NCBI GenBank assembly: GCA_006222135.1
Contig: VCMI01000040.1
Coordinates: 16-46,268, forward strand
DNA: 46,253 nt
Direction of reading: 5' to 3'
Source: Thiomicrorhabdus sp.
GTDB lineage: Bacteria > Pseudomonadota > Gammaproteobacteria > Thiomicrospirales > Thiomicrospiraceae
In this document: positions 21,528 through 32,941 of the stretch, piece by piece
How the letters are laid out: the number at the start of each line of letters is the position of its first letter
Numbering within the stretch: the first letter of the stretch is position 1
Translations under genes and position numbers: made by a program
Notes under the pieces: model-generated
What the model saw: the letters and a program-made list of their open reading frames with translations, nothing else
What the model was told of the DNA's origin: nothing
The model's database searches: none

Positions 21528-21572
21528 CACCAGGCCTGGTGGCTTTACTATTTTTAATGATAGAGAATTACA

Positions 21573-22750
21573 ATGCATTCATTTGATATTGCAACATTAG
21601 CTGTTCGTGCTGGTTACGATCAAACGCAAGAGCAAGAAAATAGTGAAGCGATTTTTCCGACTTCTAGTTTTCGTTATAAATCTGCGGCTCAAGCGGCGGC
21701 GCGTTTTAACGGCGAAGAGAAGGGCAATGTCTATTCTCGCTTTACCAATCCAACCGTCCGCGCGTTTGAGAATCGTCTTGCGCTCATGGAAGGTGGTGAA
21801 GCTTGTGTAGGCACGGCCTCCGGCATGTCAGCCATTCTCTCTACCTTTATGGCTTTATGTGAGTCGGGTGATCATGTTGTCTGTTCACAAAGTGTCTTTG
21901 GTACGACCAAAGTTCTTTTCAATAAATACCTTTCCAAATTTGGACTTGAAGTAACGTTTGTCTCGCAAACAGACGTGGCCGAATGGGGCGACGCGATTCA
22001 GCCTAACACCAAAGCTTTCTTTTTAGAAACCCCCTCTAATCCATTGACAGAAGTCGCAGATTTATCGACCATAAGCGCCTTGGCCAAGGCTAATAATTGT
22101 TTACTGATTGTTGATAATTGCTTCTGTACACCGATTCTACAAAGACCTCTTGAGCAAGGTGCTGATATCATTATCCATTCAGCAACCAAGTTTCTAGATG
22201 GTCAAGGGCGAGGAATCGGTGGTGCCGTCGTTGGATCAAATGAATTGGTTGATGAGCATGTTCGTGGTTTTATGCGAACAGCAGGACCTTCAATGAGTCC
22301 ATTTAATGCTTGGATTTTTTAAAGGGTCTGGAAACCTTACCTATTAGAATGGCCGCGCACTGTCAAAGTGCATTGCAATTAGCCGAGTGGCTTTCTTTGC
22401 ATCCTGCGGTAGAGCAAGTTTTTTATCCTGGATTAAAGTCACACCCACAGTATGAACTGGCGTGTAAACAACAGTCTGGTGGCGGAGGTTTGGTGAGTTT
22501 TAAAGTTAAAGGCAACCAAGCTGAAGCGTGGTCGGTTATTGATCATACTCAAATGGTATCGATCACGGCAAATCTTGGGGATGTCAAAACCAGTATTACC
22601 CATCCAGCGACAACAACGCATGTTCGAGTTGAGCCTGAAGCGAGACTTAAGGCGGGTATTACGGATAACTTGGTACGTGTATCAGTTGGTTTGGAGTCAA
22701 TCGAAGATATTAAAGCGGACCTTGCAACAGGTTTAGATCTATTGAAGTAG
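21573..22750 (+). CDS. metZ: O-succinylhomoserine sulfhydrylase, with one apparent 1-nt deletion
   Basis: ORFs 21573-22322 and 22310-22750 join as ...SPFNAWIFLKGLETLPIRMAAH... if one T is added to the T6 run at 22315-22320. Cys/Met PLP-enzyme motifs HSATKFLDGQGR, SITHPATTTH. Confidence 0.93.
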
Positions 22751-22769
22751 GTAGGGTTTGAAGGAGGTT

Positions 22770-22798
22770 CGCTAAGTATTCAGAGTGATTACTTAGCG
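22770..22798. terminator. candidate bidirectional terminator hairpin between metZ (+) and yhbY (-)
   Basis: CGCTAAGTA (22770-22778) and TACTTAGCG (22790-22798), perfect 9-bp inverted repeat between convergent genes; no clear T tract. Confidence 0.4.
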
Positions 22799-22856
22799 GA
22801 TTGATGAGTAGTTATCACTGTTCTGATTTCATTCATCTCTTGGAGAGAATACTCAA

Positions 22857-23177
22857 CTAGTTTCTAGGAAGAGGCTGTTCTGTTTCATCATTCTGGCGAT
22901 AGATTACGCAGATTTTTCCGATTGTTTGAACAAGAAGCGCACCGCTTTCTGTCAAAAGGTGTTGAATGATCTCTTTACGTTCATCTCGATCAGCACTGGC
23001 GATTTTGATTTTAAGAATTTCATGATGCGTGAGGGTGCTTTCTAGTTCAGCCATTAGGCTTTCTGTCACACCGTGAGCACCAATCATAATCATTGGGTTT
23101 AATCCGTGCGCTATGCCACGAAGGTATTTTTTTTGATTATTGGTAAGTTTTTCTGGCTGGCTCATTGAATATTCCAA
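22857..23177 (-). CDS. yhbY: YhbY/CRM-domain RNA-binding protein
   Basis: KKYLRGIAHGLNPMIMIGAHGVTESLMAELESTLTHHEILKIKI; divergent from rlmE. Confidence 0.92.
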   Translation of the reverse strand: MEYSMSQPEKLTNNQKKYLRGIAHGLNPMIMIGAHGVTESLMAELESTLTHHEILKIKIASADRDERKEIIQHLLTESGALLVQTIGKICVIYRQNDETEQPLPRN

Positions 23178-23229
23178 TCCTGGTCATTATTAATTAATAG
23201 TATTTGTACATTGTAGTTGAAAACACATT

Positions 23230-23850
23230 ATGGCGAGAAGTAAATCAAGTGACGTTTGGTTAAAAGAACATTTTAACGATCAATATGTCCAAAAGGCAAA
23301 ACAAGAAGGCTGGCGTTCGCGTGCCGTTTATAAGCTACAAGAGATTGATGACAAGGATGGCTTGTTTAAGCCGGGTATGTGTGTCGTCGATTTGGGCGCC
23401 GCTCCTGGCAGCTGGTCACAGTGGACAACCCACAAGATCGGCCGTAATGGGGAGGTGTTTGCATTAGATATTCTACCCGTAGAGCCTTTTGCTGGGGTGA
23501 CCTTTATTCAGGGTGACTTTAGAGAGGACGAAGTCTATGAGGGCTTATTGGCGGCTTTAGCAGGTCGCGATGTCGATGTTGTTATGTCTGATATGGCGCC
23601 CAATATGAGTGGTAATAAAGGCGTTGATATCCCTCGGGCTATGTATTTAGTTGAATTGTGCGTTGAACTTGCTGATCAGGTGTTGAAGCCCAAGGGAGAT
23701 CTGTTGATGAAAGTCTTCCAAGGGGAAGGCTACGAGCAATTGTTAATAACCTTACGGTCAAAGTACCAAAAGGTCATTAGTCGTAAGCCAGATTCTTCCC
23801 GTTCAAGAAGTAAGGAAGTTTATTTGTTGGCGCGAGGGAAAAAAGATTAA
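23230..23850 (+). CDS. rlmE: 23S rRNA (uridine-2'-O)-methyltransferase
   Basis: SRAVYKLQEIDDKDGLFKPGMCVVDLGAAPGSWSQ, SDMAPNMSG, KVFQGEG, KPDSSRSRSKEVYL. Confidence 0.95.
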   Translation: MARSKSSDVWLKEHFNDQYVQKAKQEGWRSRAVYKLQEIDDKDGLFKPGMCVVDLGAAPGSWSQWTTHKIGRNGEVFALDILPVEPFAGVTFIQGDFREDEVYEGLLAALAGRDVDVVMSDMAPNMSGNKGVDIPRAMYLVELCVELADQVLKPKGDLLMKVFQGEGYEQLLITLRSKYQKVISRKPDSSRSRSKEVYLLARGKKD

Positions 23851-24001
23851 GAATTTGTAAGGTCTATTTTTTTAAGTGCACCATAAGTTTTATTTATGAA
23901 AATTATGGTAAAGTAGCAAGATTGGATTAATTTAAACGATACTTTTCAGAGGCGATATGCTCTCCTAGAAAAGTATCTTAGAGAGTGGTTAAGGGTAATC
24001 A

Positions 24002-25978
24002 ATGAAGAATGATATGCTAAAAAATGTACTGGTTTGGGCAATTGCGGCAATGATATTGATGTCTGTATTCAATCATTTCAGTAGTCAGGGAAAAAGTGAA
24101 TCTAGTCGCTTAGATTATTCTGATTTTATTGAACAGGTTCAGCAGGGGCAAGTTAGTAAGGTTAATATTGAGGGTCCTACTATTCGTGGGGTTTATATCA
24201 GTGGAGATTCATTTACGACCTATAACCCTGGTGATGCCGGTCTAATGGGCGACTTGTTAGATAACCACGTTAAGATTACGGCACAACCGCCAGAGCAACA
24301 AGGCGTGTTGATGCAGATCTTTATCTCGTGGTTCCCCATGCTGTTATTGATTGGTGTGTGGATCTTCTTCATGAAATCTGTTGGTGGTGGTATGGGCGGT
24401 AAAGGTGGACCCATGTCATTCGGTAAGAGTAAGGCTAAAATGCTAACCGATGAACAGATTAAGGTTACCCTGGATGATGTGGCTGGTGCGGATGAAGCCA
24501 AGCAAGAGGTTGGAGAGATTGTTGATTTCTTAAAGGACCCTACTAAATACCAGAACTTAGGAGGCAGTATTCCTCGTGGTGTTTTAATGATAGGACCGCC
24601 TGGTACCGGTAAGACATTATTGGCTAAAGCGATTGCAGGTGAAGCGCAAGTACCATTCTTTACTATTTCAGGTTCTGATTTTGTTGAAATGTTTGTTGGG
24701 GTGGGTGCTTCACGTGTTCGTGATATGTTTGAGCAAGCTAAGGCACATGCACCTTGTATTATCTTTATTGATGAGATTGATGCCGTTGGTCGTAAACGTG
24801 GCTCTGGCATGGGTGGCGGTAACGATGAGCGTGAACAGACTTTGAACCAATTATTGGTTGAAATGGATGGTTTTGAAGGTAATGAAGGTGTGATTGTCAT
24901 TGCCGCTACTAACCGTGCAGATGTTTTGGATGTTGCATTGTTACGTCCTGGCCGTTTCGATCGTCAGGTAACGGTCGGTCTGCCAGATATTCGTGGCCGT
25001 GAGCAAATCTTAAAAGTGCATATGCGTAAGGTTCCTTTAGCAGATGATATTAATCCATCCTATATCGCTCGAGGTACGCCTGGATTTTCAGGTGCAGATC
25101 TAGCTAACTTGGTTAATGAAGCGGCACTATTTACAGCAAGAATGAATGCTAAGTTAGTTACCCAGAAACACTTTGAAAAAGCCAAAGATAAGATTCTGAT
25201 GGGGGTTGAGCGTAAGAGCATGGTCATGAACGAGAAAGAACGTAAAATGACGGCTTATCATGAAGCTGGGCATGCAATTATCGGTTGCTTAGTGCCAGAG
25301 CATGATCCTGTTTATAAAGTCAGCATTATGCCGCGAGGTCGTGCCTTAGGAGTCACTATGTACTTACCTGAGGAAGACTCTTATAGCTACAGCAAGCAAA
25401 AGCTAGAAAGTCAGTTATCAAGCTTGTACGGTGGTCGTATCGCTGAAGACCAAATCTATGGTCCTGATATGGTAACTACAGGTGCCAGTAATGATATTGA
25501 ACGTGCTACAGCGATTGCACGTAATATGGTTACCAAGTGGGGTATGTCTGATAATCTTGGGCCTCTATTATACGAAGAAGAAGATAATGGTAGTTTTATG
25601 GGCACTTCGCGTAATGCAAATGTTTCAGGTGAAGTTTCAAAGCAAATAGATGTTGAAATTCGTAATCTGATTGACCGTAATTACAAGCGCGCTCAGAAAA
25701 TTCTTCAAGAACGTGCAGGTGAACTTGAATTAATGACTGAAGCATTAATGACTTATGAAACCATTGACGCGGATCAAATCAAAAATATTATGGAAGGCCG
25801 TCCAGCAGGAGAACCTAAGGATTGGAATGACTCTAATGATGATGACACCTCTGATGAAACGCCTGGTGAAACTGCATCTGAAGATGAGGTCGCAGAAGAC
25901 ACAAGTGATGAGAGTAGTTCTGATGATTTAAGCGGTGATGGGCCAGTCGTTGAAGATGGTGAGCCTAAAGTACATTAA
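24002..25978 (+). CDS. ftsH: ATP-dependent zinc metalloprotease FtsH
   Basis: [21 protein letters not shown] region, HEAGH zinc motif, acidic C-terminal tail. Confidence 0.98.
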   Translation: MKNDMLKNVLVWAIAAMILMSVFNHFSSQGKSESSRLDYSDFIEQVQQGQVSKVNIEGPTIRGVYISGDSFTTYNPGDAGLMGDLLDNHVKITAQPPEQQGVLMQIFISWFPMLLLIGVWIFFMKSVGGGMGGKGGPMSFGKSKAKMLTDEQIKVTLDDVAGADEAKQEVGEIVDFLKDPTKYQNLGGSIPRGVLMIGPPGTGKTLLAKAIAGEAQVPFFTISGSDFVEMFVGVGASRVRDMFEQAKAHAPCIIFIDEIDAVGRKRGSGMGGGNDEREQTLNQLLVEMDGFEGNEGVIVIAATNRADVLDVALLRPGRFDRQVTVGLPDIRGREQILKVHMRKVPLADDINPSYIARGTPGFSGADLANLVNEAALFTARMNAKLVTQKHFEKAKDKILMGVERKSMVMNEKERKMTAYHEAGHAIIGCLVPEHDPVYKVSIMPRGRALGVTMYLPEEDSYSYSKQKLESQLSSLYGGRIAEDQIYGPDMVTTGASNDIERATAIARNMVTKWGMSDNLGPLLYEEEDNGSFMGTSRNANVSGEVSKQIDVEIRNLIDRNYKRAQKILQERAGELELMTEALMTYETIDADQIKNIMEGRPAGEPKDWNDSNDDDTSDETPGETASEDEVAEDTSDESSSDDLSGDGPVVEDGEPKVH

Positions 25979-26010
25979 GCTCTGTATAAGGTCATTTTAA
26001 GGCCTAATGA

Positions 26011-26038
26011 AGCCCCGTTTAATCGGGGCTTTTTTTTT
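26011..26038 (+). terminator. rho-independent terminator after ftsH
   Basis: AGCCCCG-TTTAAT-CGGGGCT followed by a T tract. Confidence 0.9.
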
Positions 26039-26051
26039 GAATAGGAAATTC

Positions 26052-26888
26052 ATGTTTAATATTAAAACCTTGATTGCCGAAAAATCATCAAATCAAAATG
26101 GCATGCCTTTAGTGATGGGGGTTTTGAATGTCACTCTGGACTCGTTTTCAGATGGTGGGCGTTTTATCACTCAGGATCAGTTTACTCAGCACGTTTCCGA
26201 GATGATTTTATCGGGTGTTGATATTATTGATATCGGTGGAGAATCCACCAGGCCTGGTGCGATTACAGTCGGTCTTCAGGAGGAGTTAGATCGTGTACTG
26301 CCGGTGATTGAATGGGTTGCAGCACGTTACGATACGCCCATCTCAATTGATACCTATAAGCCTCAGGTAATGAAGGAAGCGGTTGGTAGGGGCGCGGTAT
26401 TGATTAATGATGTCAATGCCTTGCAAGCGGAAGGTGCTATTGAATGTGCTGTAAATTCAGGTGCTACGGTTTGTCTTATGCATAAGTTGGGCGAGTTTGC
26501 GACCATGCAGGATGCCCCTGAATATCAAGATGTGGTGCTAGATGTTTGTGATTTTTTATTAGCTCGTGCCCTCGTGTGTGAACAAGCCGGAATGGATAAA
26601 AATAAAATTATCTTGGATCCAGGGTTTGGGTTTGGTAAGACTTTAGCGCATAATAGCGAGCTATTCGAAAATTTAGAGCGTTTGGTCTTATTGGAGTACC
26701 CCTTGCTCGTGGGCGTTTCTAGAAAACGCATGATCGGTGAGATTTTAAATGCTACCGCTGTAGAAGATCGAATGGTCGGTAGTGTGGCTGCAGCGGTTCT
26801 AGCGTCGCTTAAAGGGGCTAGTATTGTCCGAGTACATGATGTTAAAGCAACGGTTGAGGCTTTACGGGTCACGATGCATTTAATGTAG
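26052..26888 (+). CDS. folP: dihydropteroate synthase
   Basis: MGVLNVTLDSFSDGG, IDIGGESTRPGA, LINDVNAL, ILDPGFGFGKT. Start at 26052 preferred, since the ORF-track start at 26007 lies in the terminator region. Confidence 0.95.
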   Translation: MFNIKTLIAEKSSNQNGMPLVMGVLNVTLDSFSDGGRFITQDQFTQHVSEMILSGVDIIDIGGESTRPGAITVGLQEELDRVLPVIEWVAARYDTPISIDTYKPQVMKEAVGRGAVLINDVNALQAEGAIECAVNSGATVCLMHKLGEFATMQDAPEYQDVVLDVCDFLLARALVCEQAGMDKNKIILDPGFGFGKTLAHNSELFENLERLVLLEYPLLVGVSRKRMIGEILNATAVEDRMVGSVAAAVLASLKGASIVRVHDVKATVEALRVTMHLM

Positions 26889-26923
26889 TGTTAGCTGCAT
26901 TTTACATAAAGAGTTGAGAGAGT

Positions 26924-28256
26924 ATGCAGAGTAAGAAAAAATACTTTGGAACGGATGGAATTCGGAATCGCGTCGGTCAGGGAATGATTCGTCCAGATCA
27001 GGTGTTAAAGCTTGGTTGGGCCACCGGCAAGGTCATGCGTGAGCGTGGTGAGAAAACGGTCATGATAGGCAAGGATACGCGTATTTCTGGCTACATGTTT
27101 GAGTCAGCTCTGGAGTCAGGTTTTATTGCTGCGGGTATTGATGTATTGCTGCTAGGCCCTATGCCAACGCCAGCGGTTGCTTATCTAACTCAAACCTTTC
27201 GTGCCGATGCCGGTATCGTGATAAGTGCATCGCATAATCCTCATTATGATAATGGCATTAAGTTTTTTCGGCCGCGGGGAAAAAAATCAGTGACCAGATT
27301 GAGCTAGCGGTTGAAGCCGCCTTTGAATTAGATATTGTAGTTGTCCCCTCGGAAGAGTTGGGGAAGGCGCGTCGAATAGAAGATGCGGCCGGTCGTTATA
27401 TAGAATTTTGTAAAAGTACTTTTCATGGCAAGCACAAGCTGGATGGCTATAAAATTGTAATAGATTGTTCACATGGTGCGACCTATCATATTGGTCCACA
27501 TGTATTTGCTGAATTGGGTGCTGAAGTGATTACCATTGGTGCTGAGCCTAATGGCGTTAATATCAATCAGGATTGTGGCGCAACTCATCTCGATCTGCTG
27601 CAGAAAACAGTCGTAGAAGAAGGTGCTGATCTTGGGATAGCATTCGATGGAGATGGCGACCGGGTCATGATGGTTGATGAACAGGGTGGTATTGTTGATG
27701 GTGATATTATTTTGTATATATTGGCGACCGTGTTACGTAATGATGTAACGGGTGTTGTCGGGACTGTGATGAGTAATTTGGGCGTAGAGAATGCTCTTAA
27801 GGCCGTTGGGATTGATTTACATCGTACCAATGTCGGTGATCGCTATGTCATGGAGCGACTGGTCGAAAATAAGTGGCTCTATGGTGCAGAACCTTCTGGG
27901 CATGTTCTTTGTTTAGATAAGACGACCACAGGTGATGGGATTGTTGCAGCGTTGCAAGTTCTAACGGCCATAGTGCAGTCGGGTAAAAGTTTATTAGAGT
28001 TATCATCTGTTGTTGAGATGTATCCTCAGGTATTAAAGAATATTAGAGTCGAGAGCGCGCTTGGATTGAATGAGAACGTTCCACTTAAAGAAAAGTAACC
28101 GAACTTGAAGGTTTAATGGGAAGTGAAGGTCGAATTTTGATTCGTGCTTCAGGAACCGAGCCTTTAATTCGAGTCATGGTTGAGGGTAAAGAGGCTGATT
28201 TAGTAGAATCAGTCGCTGAACTGTTAGCTAATTTGGTTAAATCAGAATTTTCGTAA
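26924..28256 (+). CDS. glmM: phosphoglucosamine mutase, with two apparent 1-nt deletions
   Basis: [28 protein letters not shown]..., [20 protein letters not shown]. Adding one T at 27263-27268 and one A at 28091-28094 restores a full frame ending at 28256. Confidence 0.93.
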
Positions 28257-28323
28257 AATTTCAATATTGTTTTAATTGAAGAAAACGCTAATATTGTGAA
28301 AACTTTGTGTCGGAGAATATCAG

Positions 28324-29082
28324 GTGAGAAAACCATTTGTAGCAGGGAACTGGAAAATGCACGGTTCAAAGGCTTCTATTTTAAGTTTAGTCACAGGACT
28401 AAATGCGAAATCAAGCGAGGTTAGTGGTGTTGATATTGCAATTTGCCCACCAACGATTTACATAGACTATACAAGCCGTTGTTTGTCTGCGGATAATATT
28501 TCTATCGGTGGGCAAAATATCGCTGAAGAGCCGAATCAAGGTGCTTTTACAGGTGAAGCATCTGTTGAGATGCTTAAAGATTTAGGGTGTCAGTATGTCA
28601 TTTTAGGGCATTCTGAACGCCGTACGATTTATGACGAAACAGATGCGCAGGTTGCACAGAAAGTTAAAGTCGCAATGAAGGCCGGTGTTACTCCTATCTT
28701 ATGTATAGGTGAAACCCTTGAAGAACGCGAGTCAGGCGTTATGGAATCCGTTATTGCAACACAACTTAAAGCCGTGCTTGATGTTGTGGGTATCGCTGCG
28801 TTTGAAAATGTAGTGATTGCCTATGAGCCTATCTGGGCGATTGGTACCGGTGTTACAGCTTCTCCTGAGCAAGCTCAAGAAGTTCACGCGTTTATTCGCT
28901 CTGAATTGGCTGCTTTAGATTCAGCGGTTGCTGAAAAAGTCATTATTCAGTACGGTGGCAGTGTTAAGCCTGGTAATGCAGTAGAACTCTTTGGTCAGCC
29001 TGATATTGATGGTGGCTTAATTGGTGGGGCATCTTTGGATGCAAATGATTTTATGGAAATTTGTAAAGCGGCAGGTGTGTAA
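28324..29082 (+). CDS. tpiA: triosephosphate isomerase
   Basis: [42 protein letters not shown] start. Confidence 0.97.
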   Translation: MRKPFVAGNWKMHGSKASILSLVTGLNAKSSEVSGVDIAICPPTIYIDYTSRCLSADNISIGGQNIAEEPNQGAFTGEASVEMLKDLGCQYVILGHSERRTIYDETDAQVAQKVKVAMKAGVTPILCIGETLEERESGVMESVIATQLKAVLDVVGIAAFENVVIAYEPIWAIGTGVTASPEQAQEVHAFIRSELAALDSAVAEKVIIQYGGSVKPGNAVELFGQPDIDGGLIGGASLDANDFMEICKAAGV

Positions 29083-29405
29083 TGTTTGAAATAGTTTTAA
29101 CGATTCATTTAATTATAGCGTTCCTTCTTATTGTGTTGGTTCTTATTCAACATGGTAAGGGTGCGGATGCAGGTGCCAATTTTGGCGGTGGTGGTTCTTC
29201 TTCTTCTCAGTCTGTATTTGGTAGTGGTGGTTCAGGGTCATTCTTGTCTAGAATGACGGCTATTGTTGCAACCATTTTCTTTGTGACAAGTTTAACCTTG
29301 GCTTATATCGGAAGTCAGAAAGCGAAAGGCTACCAAAGTGTGGCTAAAGAAGCTGCGGCAGCGGCTGTTGTTGAACCAACTGATGTGCCTGTTATTCCAA
29401 ACTAA
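29082..29405 (+). CDS. secG: preprotein translocase subunit SecG
   Basis: [54 protein letters not shown]. Confidence 0.95.
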   Translation: MFEIVLTIHLIIAFLLIVLVLIQHGKGADAGANFGGGGSSSSQSVFGSGGSGSFLSRMTAIVATIFFVTSLTLAYIGSQKAKGYQSVAKEAAAAAVVEPTDVPVIPN

Positions 29406-29457
29406 AGTAACAAACTAATATTCGAATTCAGTTTTTTAAACTGGATTCAATTTATAT

Positions 29458-29542
29458 GCCGATGTGGTGAAATTGGTAGACACGCTACCTTGAGGGGGTA
29501 GTGGCGCAAGCTGTGCCGGTTCGAGTCCGGCCATCGGCACCA
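29458..29542 (+). tRNA. tRNA-Leu(GAG), CCA encoded
   Basis: GCCGATG...CATCGGCACCA acceptor; anticodon arm CTACC-TTGAGGG-GGTAG; variable arm; T-arm GGTTCGAGTCC. Confidence 0.95.
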
Positions 29543-29550
29543 TATTTAGA

Positions 29551-29599
29551 TCTATTGCTAAGTTGCAGTAGTTCAATCTCTATTGCAAAGTTGCCGTAG
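29551..29599. repeat. two 21-bp near-identical direct repeats at 28-bp spacing upstream of nuoA
   Basis: TCTATTGCTAAGTTGCAGTAG (29551-29571) and TCTATTGCAAAGTTGCCGTAG (29579-29599), 19/21 identical. Confidence 0.85.
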
Positions 29600-29630
29600 A
29601 TTAATTTAAAGCTAGACGAGGTGTGTAGCA

Positions 29631-29987
29631 ATGCTAGAAAACTATCTTCCAGTCCTAGTTTTTATCGTGCTAGGAACTATGTTTGGTGTAGGGCCTATCC
29701 TGATTGGGTATTTACTCGGTCCACAAAAGCCAGATGCAGAGAAAAACTCTCCATATGAGTGTGGGTTTGAAGCCTTTGAAGATTCACGCATGAAGTTTGA
29801 CGTGCGATTTTATCTGGTAGCAATTTTATTCATTATTTTTGATTTAGAAATTGCATTTCTGTTTCCTTGGGCGCTTGCGCTTGAAGAAGTAGGAACTTTT
29901 GGTTTGCTGGCAATGGGAGTTTTCTTAGCTCTGTTGGTGGTTGGTTTTATTTACGAGTGGAGAAAGGGAGCGCTTGAATGGGAGTAG
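29631..29987 (+). CDS. nuoA: NADH-quinone oxidoreductase subunit A
   Basis: [44 protein letters not shown]. Confidence 0.97.
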   Translation: MLENYLPVLVFIVLGTMFGVGPILIGYLLGPQKPDAEKNSPYECGFEAFEDSRMKFDVRFYLVAILFIIFDLEIAFLFPWALALEEVGTFGLLAMGVFLALLVVGFIYEWRKGALEWE

Positions 29988-30454
29988 AAGGCGTTTTAAA
30001 AGAAGGGATTGTCACGACGTCTGCGGATAAGCTGATTAACTGGGCAAGAACAGGTTCTTTGTGGCCTATGACGTTTGGTTTGGCTTGTTGCGCGGTTGAG
30101 ATGATGCATGCTGGTGCTTCTCGTTATGATTTGGATAGATTCGGTATTATATTCCGTCCAAGTCCTCGTCAGTCTGATGTTATGGTCGTTGCAGGTACTC
30201 TAGTGAATAAGATGGCACCTGCATTACGTAAAGTCTACGATCAGATGGCTGAGCCTCGTTGGGTTATCTCAATGGGTTCTTGCGCCAATGGCGGTGGTTA
30301 TTACCATTATTCCTATTCCGTTGTTCGTGGTTGTGATCGTATTGTTCCGGTTGATGTTTATGTCCCGGGCTGTCCTCCAACTGCAGAAGCATTGTTATAC
30401 GGCATTATTCAGTTACAGAATAAAATTAAACGCACCAATACCATTGCTCGATAG
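29978..30454 (+). CDS. nuoB: NADH-quinone oxidoreductase subunit B
   Basis: [84 protein letters not shown]. Confidence 0.98.
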   Translation: MGVEGVLKEGIVTTSADKLINWARTGSLWPMTFGLACCAVEMMHAGASRYDLDRFGIIFRPSPRQSDVMVVAGTLVNKMAPALRKVYDQMAEPRWVISMGSCANGGGYYHYSYSVVRGCDRIVPVDVYVPGCPPTAEALLYGIIQLQNKIKRTNTIAR

Positions 30455-30500
30455 AGCCTTGGTTCTTCATTGGCGAAATAAGCGATAAAGTAGTTTTACT

Positions 30501-31154
30501 ATGAAACAGTCAGTATTAGATTTACAAAAGAAAGTTAACCAAGTCCTTGGTGATGATGTCGTGTCATCTACTCTTGCCTTAGGTGAGCTCACTATCGAAT
30601 TGTCGCCATCAAAAGCATTGGCCGCATTCACTCTTCTAAAAGAACAGCTTGGTTTTGAACAGCTAATGGATCTTTGTGGTGTTGATTACTTAGATTACGG
30701 CCAAGCGAATTGGGAAACCATGACGGCCGTAAATAGTGGTTTCAGTCGTGGTGTTTTCGATTTTGCGGAAGATAACGAGGATGAGTCTTTAGATATTGAA
30801 CGCCGTTTTGCGGTGGTCTATCATCTATTGTCGATACAGCATAACTTAAGAATTCGTGTCAAAGTCTTTCCAGAAACAACACAGATGCCGACTGTTGATA
30901 GTGTCATTGATGTTTGGAATTGTGCTAATTGGTTTGAGCGTGAAGCGTTCGATATGTTTGGGATTTTGTTCAAAAACCATCCTGATTTACGCCGTCTTTT
31001 GACAGATTACGGTTTTATTGGCCATCCATTAAGAAAAGACTTTCCATTGACTGGACATGTGCAAGTGCGTTATGACGCAGAAAAGAAACGTGTTATCTAT
31101 GAACCTGTCACGATTGAAAACAGAATCAATGTGCCACGAGTGATTCGTAAATAA
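30501..31154 (+). CDS. nuoC: NADH-quinone oxidoreductase subunit C
   Basis: WYEREAFDMFGI-type motif (WFEREAFDMFGILFKNHPDLRRLLTDYGFIGHPLRKDFPLTG). Confidence 0.96.
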   Translation: MKQSVLDLQKKVNQVLGDDVVSSTLALGELTIELSPSKALAAFTLLKEQLGFEQLMDLCGVDYLDYGQANWETMTAVNSGFSRGVFDFAEDNEDESLDIERRFAVVYHLLSIQHNLRIRVKVFPETTQMPTVDSVIDVWNCANWFEREAFDMFGILFKNHPDLRRLLTDYGFIGHPLRKDFPLTGHVQVRYDAEKKRVIYEPVTIENRINVPRVIRK

Positions 31155-31184
31155 TCACCTTTAAAGTGTAATTAGGAATAAGTA

Positions 31185-32438
31185 ATGCCTGAAATTCGTA
31201 ACTATACCCTCAACTTCGGTCCTCAGCACCCATCTGCGCATGGTGTGCTACGTTTGGTACTAGAGTTGGACGGTGAAACTATTGTTCGTTCTGATCCTCA
31301 TATCGGTCTGTTGCACCGTGGAACAGAAAAACTTGTTGAATATAAGCCTTACAACCAATCTATTGGTTACATGGATCGTTTAGATTACGTCTCTATGATG
31401 TGTAATGAGCATGCCTATGTGATGGCGATTGAAAAGATGCTTGAACTTGAAATTCCTGAGCGAGCTCAATATATTCGAGTTATGTTTGATGAGATAACTC
31501 GAGTGCTTAATCATTTGATGTGGTTAGGTGCGCATGCACTTGATATCGGAGCCATGACCGTCTTTCTTTATGCCTTCCGTGAGCGTGAAGATTTGATGGA
31601 TTGTTATGAAGCGGTTTCAGGCGCGCGCATGCATGCAACGTATTACCGTCCAGGTGGCGTCTATCGCGACCTACCTGAGACGATGCCAAAGCATGAAAAA
31701 TCAAAATGGAATTCCGATAAAAAACTAGATGAGTTAAATGAAACTCGTGAAGGTTCATTGCTTGATTTTATCGATGCTTTTACGGATCGTTTTCCGGGTT
31801 ACATTGATGAGTACGAAACATTGTTAACAGATAACCGTATTTGGAAACAGCGTACCGTTGATATTGGCATTGTTTCACCAGAACGGGCATTACAGCTTGG
31901 CTTTACTGGACCGATGTTACGTGGTTCAGGCGTTGAGTGGGATTTGCGTAAGAAGCAACCTTATGAAGTTTATGACAAGCTTGATTTCGATATTCCAGTG
32001 GGCGTCGGTGGTGATTGTTACGATCGTTATTTAGTCCGTATTGCAGAAATGCGAGAGTCCAATAAGATTATTAAACAGTGTGTCGATTGGTTAAAAGCCA
32101 ATCCTGGTGCGGTCATGTCAGACGACCATAAGGTAACACCTCCTTCGCGAGAAGATGCAAAATCGAGTATGGAAGCGTTGATTCACCACTTTAAGCTTTA
32201 TACCGAAGGTTACACGGTGCCTGAAAATGAAATTTATGCTGCGGTAGAGCATCCAAAAGGTGAATTCGGTATCTATATGGTATCCGATGGTGCAAATAAG
32301 CCTTATCGCATGAAAGTTCGTGCCCCTGGTTTTGCGCATTTAGCATCACTTGATGAGATGGTCAAAGGCCATATGATTGCAGATGTGGTTTCCATTATTG
32401 GTACCCAAGATATTGTATTTGGAGAGGTAGATCGATGA
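31185..32438 (+). CDS. nuoD: NADH-quinone oxidoreductase subunit D
   Basis: [35 protein letters not shown], terminal DIVFGEVDR. Confidence 0.98.
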   Translation: MPEIRNYTLNFGPQHPSAHGVLRLVLELDGETIVRSDPHIGLLHRGTEKLVEYKPYNQSIGYMDRLDYVSMMCNEHAYVMAIEKMLELEIPERAQYIRVMFDEITRVLNHLMWLGAHALDIGAMTVFLYAFREREDLMDCYEAVSGARMHATYYRPGGVYRDLPETMPKHEKSKWNSDKKLDELNETREGSLLDFIDAFTDRFPGYIDEYETLLTDNRIWKQRTVDIGIVSPERALQLGFTGPMLRGSGVEWDLRKKQPYEVYDKLDFDIPVGVGGDCYDRYLVRIAEMRESNKIIKQCVDWLKANPGAVMSDDHKVTPPSREDAKSSMEALIHHFKLYTEGYTVPENEIYAAVEHPKGEFGIYMVSDGANKPYRMKVRAPGFAHLASLDEMVKGHMIADVVSIIGTQDIVFGEVDR

Positions 32439-32941
32439 GTTCGACAACGACTAGTCCGGCAAACTTTATTCAAGGCGATGTTAAAGCACGTATTGATAAG
32501 TGGATTGCAAACTATCCAGAAGATCAAAAAAAGTCAGCGGTAATGTCGGCATTACGCATTGTTCAAGAGTGCCATAATGGTTATTTGACCAATGATTTAA
32601 TGAATCAAATTGCCGCTTATCTAGACATTTCTCGGATGGAAGTTTATGAAGTAGCGACCTTTTACGGTAACTATGAACATGCTCCTGTCGGTGAGATTAA
32701 GCTTTGTATCTGCAATAGTATTTCTTGTATGTTACGTGGTAACCAAGGTATTTATGATTATCTAGAGCAGAAGCTCGGTATCAAGCCTGGTCAAACAACA
32801 GCAGATGGCCGCTTTACAATCAAAAAGGTCGAGTGCCTAGGCGCTTGCGGCGGCGCACCGATGATGCAAGTCGGCAAAGATTACCACGAGAATTTAACAA
32901 ATCAATCGATTGATTTACTTCTAGCTGAATGGGAGAAATAG
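32435..32941 (+). CDS. nuoE: NADH-quinone oxidoreductase subunit E
   Basis: [38 protein letters not shown] [2Fe-2S] ligands. Confidence 0.95.
   Translation: MSSTTTSPANFIQGDVKARIDKWIANYPEDQKKSAVMSALRIVQECHNGYLTNDLMNQIAAYLDISRMEVYEVATFYGNYEHAPVGEIKLCICNSISCMLRGNQGIYDYLEQKLGIKPGQTTADGRFTIKKVECLGACGGAPMMQVGKDYHENLTNQSIDLLLAEWEK

Noticed and set aside
21417-21540. Three similar 37-bp units resembling a short CRISPR array
   Set aside because: The units are directly contiguous with no unique spacers, and no cas genes are in the window; better described as a tandem repeat.
24220-24900. 226-aa minus-strand ORF inside ftsH, and many similar antisense ORFs
   Set aside because: Shadow ORFs lying opposite strongly conserved coding regions, with no recognisable domains.
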